From assembly GCF_900461525.1 (NCBI RefSeq), contig NZ_UGOD01000008.1, forward strand, positions 1-64,000: DNA of 64,000 bases. The letters run 5' to 3'. Position 1 is the first letter of the stretch, and the number at the start of each line of letters is the position of its first letter. The notes under the pieces were generated by a model. That model was not told the origin of the DNA and searched no databases. It worked only from the letters and a program-made list of their open reading frames with translations. The stretch is from Legionella busanensis. GTDB taxonomy: Bacteria; Pseudomonadota; Gammaproteobacteria; Legionellales; Legionellaceae. The position numbers and the translations under genes are program-made. Positions 42,143-51,635 of the stretch are shown here, piece by piece.

Positions 42143-44941
42143 TTACTCTCCTTTATTGTGAAGTCCCCAATTTTTAGGTAACTGATCCATTAAAATGACA
42201 TCTTTTTGTGCACGAATTATTCCTTCTTGTAATTTTAAATCTTTTTCATCATTTAAATTTTGGCTCTTTGCCTTAATTGATTGTTCACCTTTTTTAAGAT
42301 GCTGATGCAACGTATTATTTTGCTCACCTATTTCTTGTTGTAATAACCTTAACATGTTTTCATTAGTGCCAAGCGTCATGGATTGTGCTTGGCGAGCTAG
42401 TTGGTCATTGTTTTTTTGATAATGAGCCCCTAATTGGTTTTCTTGAGAAACAAATTTTCGTTGCTCCTTCTGATAGAAAGATTCAACCTCTGCCTTTTGC
42501 TCTTTGCTACCGAATTTGGTGATTAACTCATCTCGCGTGCTTGCAATAAAATCCCGACCTAAAGCTTGAAGCTTGTTGAGTGATTGTGGATCGCCTGGGT
42601 GACTAAATAGCTCATCGCGTGCTGCCTCACCAAGTTGGCGTGCTACGTAAGAGGGAAAGGCTTGATTTAAGTCGGATGTAATTTGTGATGAATGAGATTC
42701 TACAAAACTCTTTGTATTTTGGATGCGCGTAGCCTTTGCAAGAGAGGTATCCACATTACGACTGGCCGTTTCGGCCTCTCTTAAGTCGGCGCCTAATTGA
42801 TTAGACAGAGAAGCAGCTTGTGAATGGCTGTCATCAAAATGATGATTTTGTGAAAAGTGCTTCACATAACTCATTGCATCATTAAAATCACGCGATTGCC
42901 GCGCAGAAAGCGCACCATCTATACCTGTATGATATTTATCACTACTTAAAGATGCGCGATCAAATTTAAGATTCGCATTTGCGCTAGCATGTAATCCAGT
43001 CCCTAATTCAGCAAGCTTGCCTAATATTGTTTTTTGGCTTCTCAAACCAGCTTGTACACCCCAACCACCGCTAGTCAAATGCGAGAGCGCATCTTCTTTA
43101 CTTACTCCCATACGGCGCGCCACATCCTCAGCTATGTGACTAATGGTTGATAAGGCTTTGGAATATTGCCCTGTTTCAGCTTCTGATACGCCATCGCCTA
43201 AACGCATATCATGGCCTGCCAAAAGGGACAATTGCAGCGCACGATGTGCAAAATTAGATAATGAACTTTGATAATGTGCCGACTCATTTCGAGCAGCCTG
43301 GGTAGACTCTTCATAAGCTTGATTAAGTGAGGCATTTAATCCTTCTTGTGCATTAATTGACACAGCACTTCGAGTCATGCCAGGACTTATATCAAACACG
43401 CTATCGCCACTTCCTGTAATTGTTTTTAATACCCCACTTCTTAATTGCTCGGTGTGCATGCCTTGCATGTGTGTCCAATTTGAGTCGTGCTTATTAGCGG
43501 AAAAATTATTGGCATTCGTGTTATAAAAGCTGGTCTGCCCAAGTCCAAAGGAAGCACTAGCCGCTTCGCCTGCCACAGACATACTAGAGCCTTGCATATG
43601 GCTCATCATACTCGTTGCAAGATTACTAAATGCACCTCCTAAATTAGATACCAAACCATGCGAAAGAAAGGGAATCAACATCATCAAATACCCACAAGCC
43701 CCTGAAATATCCGCATGTAACTCATCGATTTTATCAAGATTGACCATCGTAAATTGACCATATTCGCCGGAAGAAGAAGCGCCGTAAATTGTCATGCCGG
43801 CATTTAAAATTGCAAAAAGCACTGGCCAAAATTGTAACGACATAAAAAACTGCAGATAGCCATAAAGTATTTTTACGCCACCTGGTAGCGTGGTTAACGC
43901 AATAATTAAAGGGAAAACGCCAAACAATAAAAGTGTTAAGCATGTATGGGTAATGGGTAAAATCCAAAGTGCCTTTTGGCCTAACACTTCCCAGCTAAAG
44001 CGATGTTGTACTTGGGATTTGGTAAACTGCTGGTTCACAATCCCAGCTGTTGCATCGGTAAATGCTTGATAGTGTGCTATGCCATCACCCATGGCATTAA
44101 TCATCATGCTTTGTAAAAAGATATTGCTGGCAGTATCCGTTAACCCCTGGTAGTAATCAAAGGCAGATTTCAAATGAGTACTAAAGAGTGCTTCATAAGT
44201 GGTGTTCTTAGGTTTGCCAAATAAATTCACACCAAAAAAAGTATAGGCTTTTTTAATCTCGGCCTCGAGCTTTTTGAAAAGACTGTAAGGCCCGTTAGGT
44301 TTAGAGGCATCAAGACAAGTCACGGGTTTCCCATTGACAGAAATCATGCGAAGGGGCGAAGCTTTTGCTGTAATCAATTTCCAAATATCCGTAGTATGCG
44401 CTAAATCCCCCACACTATATTTACGATTTAATCGAATATCACCTACCACACAGACGCGAAAGTACTCATTCATTTCCTCTTTAAGTACGGGGTCTTTAAT
44501 ACGAAAAGATGTTGACGCTGAAATTAAGCGTGAGCCAAATAATGCGCCTGTCTTTGTATATTGCAAATCATTAGGCATCGTTAAAAGCGCATCATAAACT
44601 TCTGCCATCCCATATCCAATTGTGGTGACTAAACTAGCGCTAAGTGCAAACACCACCGGCACATTATCCACGACCCTTGGCGTTTGCGATGAAATATCAT
44701 CCATCAGCACAGACGTTTTAGGCAATAACACTAAATTGATAAAAAACACATAGCCTAAGAACCAGCGTGCAAAAGCCATGGGGTCACGAGTTTTAAGAAA
44801 CCCAATGGTGGCCATGACAATACCTATTAAGGCTGTAATGCGCAGCAACCCTAAAAAGCTATCCTGCTTCATAAAGGCGCTAATGGCATTGAGCACATGT
44901 TGAAATAACTCACCTCCTGCTAACACATGAATCGTTATCAT
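42143..44941 (-). CDS. traG: TraG, mating-pair stabilisation and pilus assembly protein
   Basis: The protein has 932 residues, close to F TraG (938). The N-terminal ~430 residues contain several transmembrane helices (LLRITALIGIVMATIGFL, WILPITHTCLTLLLFGVFPL). The long C-terminal half is hydrophilic, rich in Gln, Ser, Ala and His, and periplasmic in F. In F, TraG takes part in pilus assembly, stabilises mating pairs and recognises TraS in the recipient for entry exclusion. It follows traH by 12 bp. Confidence 0.93.
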   Translation of the reverse strand: MITIHVLAGGELFQHVLNAISAFMKQDSFLGLLRITALIGIVMATIGFLKTRDPMAFARWFLGYVFFINLVLLPKTSVLMDDISSQTPRVVDNVPVVFALSASLVTTIGYGMAEVYDALLTMPNDLQYTKTGALFGSRLISASTSFRIKDPVLKEEMNEYFRVCVVGDIRLNRKYSVGDLAHTTDIWKLITAKASPLRMISVNGKPVTCLDASKPNGPYSLFKKLEAEIKKAYTFFGVNLFGKPKNTTYEALFSTHLKSAFDYYQGLTDTASNIFLQSMMINAMGDGIAHYQAFTDATAGIVNQQFTKSQVQHRFSWEVLGQKALWILPITHTCLTLLLFGVFPLIIALTTLPGGVKILYGYLQFFMSLQFWPVLFAILNAGMTIYGASSSGEYGQFTMVNLDKIDELHADISGACGYLMMLIPFLSHGLVSNLGGAFSNLATSMMSHMQGSSMSVAGEAASASFGLGQTSFYNTNANNFSANKHDSNWTHMQGMHTEQLRSGVLKTITGSGDSVFDISPGMTRSAVSINAQEGLNASLNQAYEESTQAARNESAHYQSSLSNFAHRALQLSLLAGHDMRLGDGVSEAETGQYSKALSTISHIAEDVARRMGVSKEDALSHLTSGGWGVQAGLRSQKTILGKLAELGTGLHASANANLKFDRASLSSDKYHTGIDGALSARQSRDFNDAMSYVKHFSQNHHFDDSHSQAASLSNQLGADLREAETASRNVDTSLAKATRIQNTKSFVESHSSQITSDLNQAFPSYVARQLGEAARDELFSHPGDPQSLNKLQALGRDFIASTRDELITKFGSKEQKAEVESFYQKEQRKFVSQENQLGAHYQKNNDQLARQAQSMTLGTNENMLRLLQQEIGEQNNTLHQHLKKGEQSIKAKSQNLNDEKDLKLQEGIIRAQKDVILMDQLPKNWGLHNKGE

Positions 44942-44953
44942 CTAATGTTTCCC

Positions 44954-46318
44954 TTAACCCGCTGTGCTGTTCATTTGCGAGGCCACTTGTTTTTCAATGC
45001 GCGCCATACGCTCAATCAGTAACAATTTCTCTTTTAATTTGTGACCTACTTTTGGATCTAGCGCCGCTACATTGGTTGAGGCTTCATGAATTCGCTTTTG
45101 AATGTCTTTGACCAAATCCGAATTCAACTCAGACCCTGCTGTTGCCTGACTTACCAGAGCCAATAATTCTGTTAAATAATTAGTTAATAAGTCATGAGCA
45201 ATCAACGTTGCGTACTCTTCGATATCTACCGCAGCACTTGCGTATTGAGTGCTATTTAGTACGCTTAAAAACTTCATGACAGGCAGCGATGCCATGCTTA
45301 AAAAATTAATTTCGCGGGGACTTGGTTTTTCATCATTCGTAAGTTTTAAGTTAATCGCGCGAATAATTTCACGTACTTTTGAGGTAAGATTTGATGTTTG
45401 TGCAATGGTAATGTCTTGTAAGCTCACCTGCAGGCATTGGTTTGTACTGCTAGCATCCTTACAGCGCCATATTTTGGCAATTTGCGAACCATCTTTAGTG
45501 CCAACTAATGCATTAATTAAATCAGCATTACCAGCAAGAGAAGGTACATTGGTCACCTTGCCTTCTTTATCAATAATCAATGTCCCTGTTAAACTCATAA
45601 CCATCTCAGCAAGCTCTCTATCACTGTTTAAAAAAGACTTTGTCTGTAGGATTGACCACACTAAATTTTTATTTAGCACCACTTGTTTTTTTCGCGTTTC
45701 ATCAAGAGACGCTTTCTCCATCACCTGGTCAAAGCCATTGCCGGAACACGCCATACGCGCTTTGACGTAATCACTAAATAATCCTTCCTTACCCATGGCA
45801 GCTTGGTCTTTGCAAATTTTTTGCTGGGATTCAGCGGTTTTTGGCCAGATGCCACCCACCATGTTTTGCGAGAGCTGACAAGAATTAATGCTAGCTTGAT
45901 TAGCCATTTGCTCTAGTTGCTGTAAATAGTCACGCACCTGTTTGAGTTCAGGTACCGTTGATGCAAGCATCACATCAACAGCATATGCTCCTGCATTAGT
46001 CATTACCGATTTTCCTAAGTCAACAAGCTTTTGTTCACTTAGAAAACTCATGCTACCTGTAAATAAATCAATGCCACCACAGCCTGCACGATAACTCGGT
46101 AAATCGAGTTGCACTAATTGGTACTGCCGTACTTGGTTACGCGAATAAAGTGAGCCACCCCCAAAAAAGCCTGCAGCTTGCGATTCAAAGGCACCAGGGG
46201 ACGTCACATTAGAGGCATAGCCCATCTTGTTAAAGAAATTATCTAAATCTTGACTGATATTTGCATAAGCCGTAGAGAAGAAGCTAAATAAGCCAAGCAC
46301 TAAAAAAAAGTTTTTCAT
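44954..46318 (-). CDS. traH: TraH, conjugative pilus assembly protein
   Basis: The protein has 454 residues, like F TraH (458). A signal peptide at residues 1-19 (LVLGLFSFFSTAYA) is followed by the typical SQDLDNFFNKMGYASNVT and by GGIDLFTGSMSFLS. The central part is helical and coiled-coil-like. TraH is periplasmic and outer-membrane-associated and is needed for F pilus extension with TraF, TraU, TraW, TrbB and TrbI. Its start overlaps the end of the trbB-like gene by 4 bp. Confidence 0.95.
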   Translation of the reverse strand: MKNFFLVLGLFSFFSTAYANISQDLDNFFNKMGYASNVTSPGAFESQAAGFFGGGSLYSRNQVRQYQLVQLDLPSYRAGCGGIDLFTGSMSFLSEQKLVDLGKSVMTNAGAYAVDVMLASTVPELKQVRDYLQQLEQMANQASINSCQLSQNMVGGIWPKTAESQQKICKDQAAMGKEGLFSDYVKARMACSGNGFDQVMEKASLDETRKKQVVLNKNLVWSILQTKSFLNSDRELAEMVMSLTGTLIIDKEGKVTNVPSLAGNADLINALVGTKDGSQIAKIWRCKDASSTNQCLQVSLQDITIAQTSNLTSKVREIIRAINLKLTNDEKPSPREINFLSMASLPVMKFLSVLNSTQYASAAVDIEEYATLIAHDLLTNYLTELLALVSQATAGSELNSDLVKDIQKRIHEASTNVAALDPKVGHKLKEKLLLIERMARIEKQVASQMNSTAG

Positions 46319-46824
46319 TGCATTCTTCCCTCGTTTTCATACGCTTGGATTTTACTAATAAGGTCTGCCATGCGGTCATTGAGTTCTGCCTCTGTCATTG
46401 AGCCAAATCCCACGGTATATAACGTGCTTGTTTTATGGTTAACCACAAAAAGGGCTGGATAATTAATGGTATTACTGCCAAAGGCTAAGTTAATCCATTC
46501 CGTAGTGGCAGGTCCATAGTTTGGAAATTCAGGTAGGGGTTCATTATCTAGCGAAAGAGGAAGTACATCGGCGTGCTTATGACTTGCCCAGCGTTTTAAT
46601 ATCGGCGCGAATTGTTGGCAATGCGGGCAGCGGCTACCGTAAAATAGAATCAATCCGTGGATGCTAAAAAATCCTTGTGCCTCTCGATTATTCGACTTTA
46701 CTTTCTTGTATAGAGCGGGCTCTTCTTGTTCCGCAATGAGGTTCTTAAGCCATTGCGCACCAGAAGCTTCGGCACTAAAGACATTAAAGGCTAAAACCAA
46801 TCCTAAAAGGATGCGCCTACTCAT
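46315..46824 (-). CDS. trbB: TrbB-like periplasmic thioredoxin-fold protein
   Basis: The protein has 169 residues. A signal peptide covers residues 1-20. LILFYGSRCPHCQQFAPILK carries the redox motif Cys66-Pro-His-Cys69 of DsbA/DsbC-type proteins. F TrbB is a periplasmic disulfide isomerase in the same cluster and keeps Cys-rich Tra proteins (TraN, TraU, TraH) folded. Here it lies between traF and traH, which matches. Its ATG shares a base with the traF stop region. Confidence 0.85.
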   Translation of the reverse strand: MSRRILLGLVLAFNVFSAEASGAQWLKNLIAEQEEPALYKKVKSNNREAQGFFSIHGLILFYGSRCPHCQQFAPILKRWASHKHADVLPLSLDNEPLPEFPNYGPATTEWINLAFGSNTINYPALFVVNHKTSTLYTVGFGSMTEAELNDRMADLISKIQAYENEGRMQ

Positions 46825-47570
46825 TATTCGTCTCCTTTAAAATGAGTTGCTACTTGCTTTATACGCGTCATCAATACATCTTGGGTGGTTAGGCCATAGG
46901 CGACTGGCGCCACGCGATGGCTCAGCGGATTAACCAACAGTAAGGCGGGAAAATAATGCACGCCTAATCGGTTCGCTTGCCCCTTGTCAATTCGTGAATG
47001 TATGAGTTCAGGGGAGATAACGCCATCCACACTAATAGGAATCAACGAAATATTAAAGCGCCTGCAAAAATCAACGAGAATTGGGATTTGTTTAACATCA
47101 TAAGGACTTTTGCCACGATAAAAAAATAACAAACCATGGGATTTAGATAAGCGATTAATCACCTCTCTCGTTTGGGTTTCGCGCAGTTCATCGGTGATTT
47201 TGCTACCAAGATTGGAAGTTGGATGTGTTACGGCGTAGTCATATTCAGGATGCGTGAGCATCGTTTGTTGAAATACCGATTTAAATCGGGAGGATTCTTT
47301 AAGCCAGTAATCTTGAAGACTTAAAAAAACACGCATATCTTTAACTTTTTTGGTGTAGCGCGCTTTATGAAGCGCCTCCATGGTATAAAAGCGCAAAACG
47401 GCATCACGCTCGGTATAACTTAAACGCTTAAAAGGAATACCAGCAGGTTTTTTCTTATCAATTCTTTTTTTCTCTTTTTCAATAGCGTACCAAAGAAAGC
47501 CAGCGGGCTTATTCTCTGCTGCCCAAACCTGTGTGATTAAGAAACAAAGTAGAAAAGCGATTTTAATCAT
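46824..47570 (-). CDS. traF: TraF, thioredoxin-fold pilus assembly protein
   Basis: The protein has 248 residues from the ATG at 47568-47570; the longer frame to 47621 would lie inside traN. A signal peptide (IAFLLCFLITQVWA) starts the protein. GFLWYAIEKEKKR and the C-terminal thioredoxin-like domain (GLLFFYRGKSPYDVKQIPIL) are typical of TraF. As in F TraF, the CXXC motif is lost (here GKSPYD). The gene overlaps the end of traN by 8 bp. Confidence 0.92.
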   Translation of the reverse strand: MIKIAFLLCFLITQVWAAENKPAGFLWYAIEKEKKRIDKKKPAGIPFKRLSYTERDAVLRFYTMEALHKARYTKKVKDMRVFLSLQDYWLKESSRFKSVFQQTMLTHPEYDYAVTHPTSNLGSKITDELRETQTREVINRLSKSHGLLFFYRGKSPYDVKQIPILVDFCRRFNISLIPISVDGVISPELIHSRIDKGQANRLGVHYFPALLLVNPLSHRVAPVAYGLTTQDVLMTRIKQVATHFKGDE

Positions 47571-49266
47571 GGGCCTTACCCTCTTGATAAAGCCGTGTAA
47601 TTTTAGCTTCGTTAGAAGCACCTACTCCAGTTGCGTCAGGTAACGTTTGTCGCTCGGTAAATTCAGAGGCTAATGCTGATAAATCAAGTGCATCAAATTG
47701 AATACGCTCTAACTCCTCCGGTGTTAGCCCTCGACAATCAGGCGCTTTTGGTTTACCAAATCCAATATGAAGCTGTCCAAAACGCCCCTGAGTTTGCACA
47801 AGGCCTGCAAGGGTTGAAGGAAACACACAATAGACATAGTGCTTAATTAAGTTTTTCTTATAATGGCCTACTTTATGTACTCGCTTTGCCTGTTTAGCTT
47901 TTAATAATTGTTGTAAATTCTGAGGGCAATGAATGGCCCATTTTCCCCAGCCCTTATCATGGCAACAATCGTGAATTCCTAAGGGGTAGGCGTCACATTC
48001 GACAGTGGCCCCTTTAAAAATAGAGGGTTCGCTTAAATTAATTTGATTAGCTGAAACATCCGCCGCCGTACCCGCAAGGGCGCCTAATCGCGTGAGCCCT
48101 TCGGCCACATCATCACTCGCTTCATCTTTAGTTTCAGTACACTCACCTTGAGTGCAAGAAAGTTTTGGCTGGCAAATGGTTTGCTTTGGAAAGCAATGAT
48201 TGACAGGACAGCGAAAGGTTTGTACAAACGCCTCACATTGTCTCTCAGTAGCAAGCCTACACTTAGAATCAATCTGCGAACAACCTTCTGAAAATAAGGG
48301 TTCACAGGTGCTGGTTAAGCCATCAATACACTGATAAGCACTATATTTCCCCCAACAAGGACGATAAACCACAACGCCATCAATAATGCGACTCGTGTTA
48401 GGCTCTAAACATAAGTCAGACCCTGTAATAACACAGGCTCCCTCTTTAATTTTCTCATCAAAGGGCGTGCAATTTGCCGCACTCCAGTGGTCTTCAAATT
48501 GACTTTCAACCGCGGTAATTGTCACGGTACCACCAAAGGCCGCCTCATCCCACAATAAATCAAAAGTAACGGTTGGGTCTTGGCAACTTGGGGGTTTGAG
48601 CACGATTAAAGGTAGCCCACCTTGGCTAACAAGTACCGCTAAGTGGATACATTGTGTGCTTACCGTAATGAGATTATTTGCCGAACACAACGGCGCTGGT
48701 GTTTCTGCATCACACGCATTTAAATGTATTGTTTTGCGAAGCATTTCAGCGCCTGGCTTATTGTCATAAAAAAGATAACGATTGACGGTTTGGGCTGCCG
48801 TTTTAGTGCCAATACTTAAGGTGCTACCACAACGCTCATTGCGATAAGTCGTCTTGTCTTCACACGTTTTTGTCGTAAAGTCCATTTGACAATGCGCCAG
48901 TTGCTCATAGCATTTACCCTCTAAAACACCATCAGCTTCAGACAATAACGTTTCAGCGTATTGCATCTCTAAGGCGTTGGGATTGGCTTTAAGATGAGGA
49001 CGGGACGCTTGGGAGAGAATCGTTGTCGCTGTGTCGTTAAGCCTTGCTCTCTGACTTCCCAATTCCGGTAAGTGACTCGTGCCTTCAGCCGCCGTGATAT
49101 TGGCTTCTGGCGGGTGCTCTGAATACTCCTTTATAATTGTTTGCGGATTAAACTGCTTAAGCGCTTGCAAGGCTTGGTCTCGTGCATTGTTGACATCCGC
49201 CGTATTTCCTGAAAAAGCGCTATTGAATAAAAAGACACATACGAAAAAGGACAGGTATTTAATCAC
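47563..49266 (-). CDS. traN: TraN, mating-pair stabilisation outer-membrane protein
   Basis: The protein has 567 residues and more than 30 cysteines, clustered at residues ~115-150 and ~280-385, typical of TraN. A signal peptide at 1-20 and the C-terminal CYPLGIHDCCHDKGWGKWAI block agree. TraN binds recipient outer-membrane proteins and stabilises mating; its central region often varies with receptor choice. It is near the size of F TraN (602). It overlaps the upstream gene (trbC) and the downstream gene (traF) by 8 bp each. Confidence 0.93.
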   Translation of the reverse strand: MIKYLSFFVCVFLFNSAFSGNTADVNNARDQALQALKQFNPQTIIKEYSEHPPEANITAAEGTSHLPELGSQRARLNDTATTILSQASRPHLKANPNALEMQYAETLLSEADGVLEGKCYEQLAHCQMDFTTKTCEDKTTYRNERCGSTLSIGTKTAAQTVNRYLFYDNKPGAEMLRKTIHLNACDAETPAPLCSANNLITVSTQCIHLAVLVSQGGLPLIVLKPPSCQDPTVTFDLLWDEAAFGGTVTITAVESQFEDHWSAANCTPFDEKIKEGACVITGSDLCLEPNTSRIIDGVVVYRPCWGKYSAYQCIDGLTSTCEPLFSEGCSQIDSKCRLATERQCEAFVQTFRCPVNHCFPKQTICQPKLSCTQGECTETKDEASDDVAEGLTRLGALAGTAADVSANQINLSEPSIFKGATVECDAYPLGIHDCCHDKGWGKWAIHCPQNLQQLLKAKQAKRVHKVGHYKKNLIKHYVYCVFPSTLAGLVQTQGRFGQLHIGFGKPKAPDCRGLTPEELERIQFDALDLSALASEFTERQTLPDATGVGASNEAKITRLYQEGKAHD

Positions 49267-49681
49267 CGGTTATTCTCCGAACCTCAAGTACAGACAAGCC
49301 GCTATCACCGCGTCCTGCCATGCGCGCTAATCCTTCCTTAATGGGCAAATGACCATAAATGACATCAAATGTCGCTCCATTATCCGCAATTAACGCAGGT
49401 ACCTCTGTAATCCCAAAGCGCTCAAATATTGTCGGGTCAATTTGGAGATTTAAGTTAGGTACATGCTTACTTAAGGCCATTATTTTTAAGGCGGAGTCTT
49501 CAATGGAATCGTGATAAAGCCCATTTAAATAAACAGGAATGCCCAGACGACTACTTTCTTTTAACGTTTCCTCTAAGAGATTAGTGGGCATAGAAAAACT
49601 GACCAAGACTGATAACGTTGCGGCTATCAATGTTGGCGTGGTTAAACACCCCATCAATACAGCTAAACCTTCTTTAATCAT
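49259..49681 (-). CDS. trbC: TrbC, pilus assembly protein
   Basis: The protein has 140 residues. After a hydrophobic N-terminus (TLIAATLSVLVSFSMP) comes GIPVYLNGLYHDSIEDSALK and then a FERFGITEVPALI block. These match the C-terminal thioredoxin-like domain of F-type TrbC, shorter here than in F (212). TrbC interacts with TraW in the periplasm during pilus assembly. The gene lies between traU and traN as in F. Confidence 0.88.
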   Translation of the reverse strand: MIKEGLAVLMGCLTTPTLIAATLSVLVSFSMPTNLLEETLKESSRLGIPVYLNGLYHDSIEDSALKIMALSKHVPNLNLQIDPTIFERFGITEVPALIADNGATFDVIYGHLPIKEGLARMAGRGDSGLSVLEVRRITGD

Positions 49682-49694
49682 TTTGGTCTTTCAC

Positions 49695-50684
49695 TCACAA
49701 AAAGGTGCAATTGCGTTTTCGCCACACTAAAAAACCATATTGGTCAGGGGTGTGGGGTTTAATTTTTCCAGCTTCCCAAGTAAGCGTGCTATGGCCTGAA
49801 GGATAACAGTGTTTGCCATCGGCCACCTGATTGACTAACTCATAGCGGTAACGTGATTTAGGCGTCATCGTGTAATGATGTTCAATGCAAATCTCGCCAG
49901 ACTTTGGGCTTGAATCAGACACTAAAAACTCGCGATGCAACTTGTAGTTCATGCGCTCTGTTAACAAAAGCGCGGTTTGCACAGGCGACACCGAGGCATT
50001 AACATGTCCTGTCATGGGGTAGTGGGTTCCTTGGCTGCCCGCACACCAAAAAAGACTATCGAGTGGTTTATTTGTTAACGTAGAAGAGAGCGCATCCGAA
50101 GCACAAGCCGCTGAGGCAATTGGATTACCAAAGAGCACCGATTCAGGGCTTAGCACAAAGCTCATCTCGGAGTCCATCCAAGTTGGATCAAGTTCAGTTA
50201 AATAAGCAATGTCAAAATCACCTTGTTCCAGACAACCAACTGAGGTAATAAGATTCATCCAGTTAATGAGGGGGTATTTGTACCAATGCACATGGAAAAA
50301 GGCGCGTTGCTGGCCATTGCCGACTATATGACGACCACCTCTTCCCTGCTTTAACCCTAAATTTAATTTCGCACCCCCTAGATTGACTAAGCAATAAGGT
50401 GTATCGGTTACATCGGTAAGCGCCATCGGTTCCCAAAAACCAATATTTAACCCAACGCGTGCGCCAATACTGGTTGGACAAACACCTATAGGACTCTCTG
50501 CATTTTCAGTGTCAGGAAGTGAGGAATGAACCACCTTGGTATTACCGATGGATAAAGGAAACAAACAACGCCAACAAACATCAGTTAAAGGATTGACAAA
50601 ATGACCCGTGCATTGGCGGGCATTAATTGTAATGGATGTGATAAACATCATCATAAATAAAACAGATTTAAAGCACATCGCCAT
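49695..50684 (-). CDS. traU: TraU, conjugation protein
   Basis: The protein has 329 residues, like F TraU (330). A signal peptide at 1-22 is followed by CTGHFVNPLTDVCWRCLFPL, the conserved start of mature TraU, with ten or more cysteines. WNxI is replaced by WMNLITSVGCLE, and PWxDSEMSF is present. TraU is periplasmic and more important for DNA transfer than for pilus formation in F. It overlaps traW by 17 bp. Confidence 0.95.
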   Translation of the reverse strand: MAMCFKSVLFMMMFITSITINARQCTGHFVNPLTDVCWRCLFPLSIGNTKVVHSSLPDTENAESPIGVCPTSIGARVGLNIGFWEPMALTDVTDTPYCLVNLGGAKLNLGLKQGRGGRHIVGNGQQRAFFHVHWYKYPLINWMNLITSVGCLEQGDFDIAYLTELDPTWMDSEMSFVLSPESVLFGNPIASAACASDALSSTLTNKPLDSLFWCAGSQGTHYPMTGHVNASVSPVQTALLLTERMNYKLHREFLVSDSSPKSGEICIEHHYTMTPKSRYRYELVNQVADGKHCYPSGHSTLTWEAGKIKPHTPDQYGFLVWRKRNCTFL

Positions 50685-51303
50685 TCTCCTTAATCGCCAT
50701 TTCTTGAATAACTAAGTGATTTTGATGACGTATCACTTTGGCCGGTACATGGGCTATATGAAGTTTGCGTGTGATTCGTCCGCCCTGGTCAAAATAAATA
50801 ATCGACTGCAACCTTCTCTCCGTTGTATTGATAGCCCCACCGGTGAGAATGAATTTAGGACTTGCACAGCTTGTTTTTTGCTGCGCGGCCCAATGAAGTT
50901 GCGCGTCATCTTCAGCATTAAAAAAGAGCCAACAGGGCCGATAAGCAGGTAGTTCGGCAAGTGCATTAACCGTCGTGCCGTGGGCAAACAAAACACGACC
51001 TCCTGCATCTGTAATATCTTGGTTTAAGGTCACTTCAGGAATAAACTTATGCTCTGCAAAGACTGTGGCACGCGAAAGTGCCAAGGCTTCGGGTCTATTG
51101 GCATGCTCAGCTGCCGTTTGCACCCAACGCATATTTATAGCGTCAAGCGCCCCACTCGCTTTCAAAGTAGCTAGACGCTCTTCAATCAACATCAAAAAAC
51201 TTTTTTCAGCCACGGGAAAGACTTCACCGACAACCCCAAAGGATTTAGCATGAGTTTGCCCAATTGATAACGCTAGAAGGATTATGAGGCAAAGAAGGTT
51301 CAT
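50668..51303 (-). CDS. traW: TraW, pilus assembly protein
   Basis: The protein has 211 residues from the ATG at 51301-51303, which follows GAGGAAGAAG. A signal peptide (NLLCLIILLALSIGQTHA) precedes KSFGVVGEVFPVAEKSFLML, the conserved TraW N-terminus (YPI/FPVAE-type block), and INTTERRLQSIIYFDQGG near the C-terminus. TraW is a periplasmic protein needed for F pilus assembly. It overlaps trbI by 4 bp (ATGA). Confidence 0.92.
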   Translation of the reverse strand: MNLLCLIILLALSIGQTHAKSFGVVGEVFPVAEKSFLMLIEERLATLKASGALDAINMRWVQTAAEHANRPEALALSRATVFAEHKFIPEVTLNQDITDAGGRVLFAHGTTVNALAELPAYRPCWLFFNAEDDAQLHWAAQQKTSCASPKFILTGGAINTTERRLQSIIYFDQGGRITRKLHIAHVPAKVIRHQNHLVIQEMAIKENGDVL

Positions 51304-51635
51304 GACTTCTTCCTCATCGCTTGATGACACTTTAAAATCACCTCATCGGTAATATCTACCCCACCAGCAAGCACATCACTCTTTTTTAAAATAATGACGT
51401 TCTTTTGCCGTGCTAAGTTCGCGAGCACCTGTTGAAGCACCGTATTAAAGCGCCTGCTAGATTGTTCTACTTGAGACTCATTTGCGTTTACTTCTGCCAA
51501 TTGACGAATAAATTGGCCTTGGACCACATCCTTATCAAACGTCACCAATACGGGATGTTGATGCACGCTATAAAAAACGCCACCTAAAACGGAAAGCGCT
51601 AAGGTAGACCTTGTAAGAAGAGACATTAATCGCAT
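51300..51635 (-). CDS. trbI: TrbI, pilus length-related inner-membrane protein
   Basis: The protein has 111 residues. One transmembrane helix near the N-terminus (STLALSVLGGVFYSVHQHPV) is followed by VTFDKDVVQGQFIRQLAE and then FNTVLQQVLANLA, and the protein ends with GGVDITDEVI. These are the conserved features of F-type TrbI. In F, loss of TrbI gives long pili. It overlaps traC by 10 bp. Confidence 0.87.
   Translation of the reverse strand: MRLMSLLTRSTLALSVLGGVFYSVHQHPVLVTFDKDVVQGQFIRQLAEVNANESQVEQSSRRFNTVLQQVLANLARQKNVIILKKSDVLAGGVDITDEVILKCHQAMRKKS

Noticed and set aside
50754-51253. Several open frames on both strands within traW
   Set aside because: Higher GC in the tra region yields long chance frames. 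traW itself has the signal peptide, conserved blocks and operon spacing.
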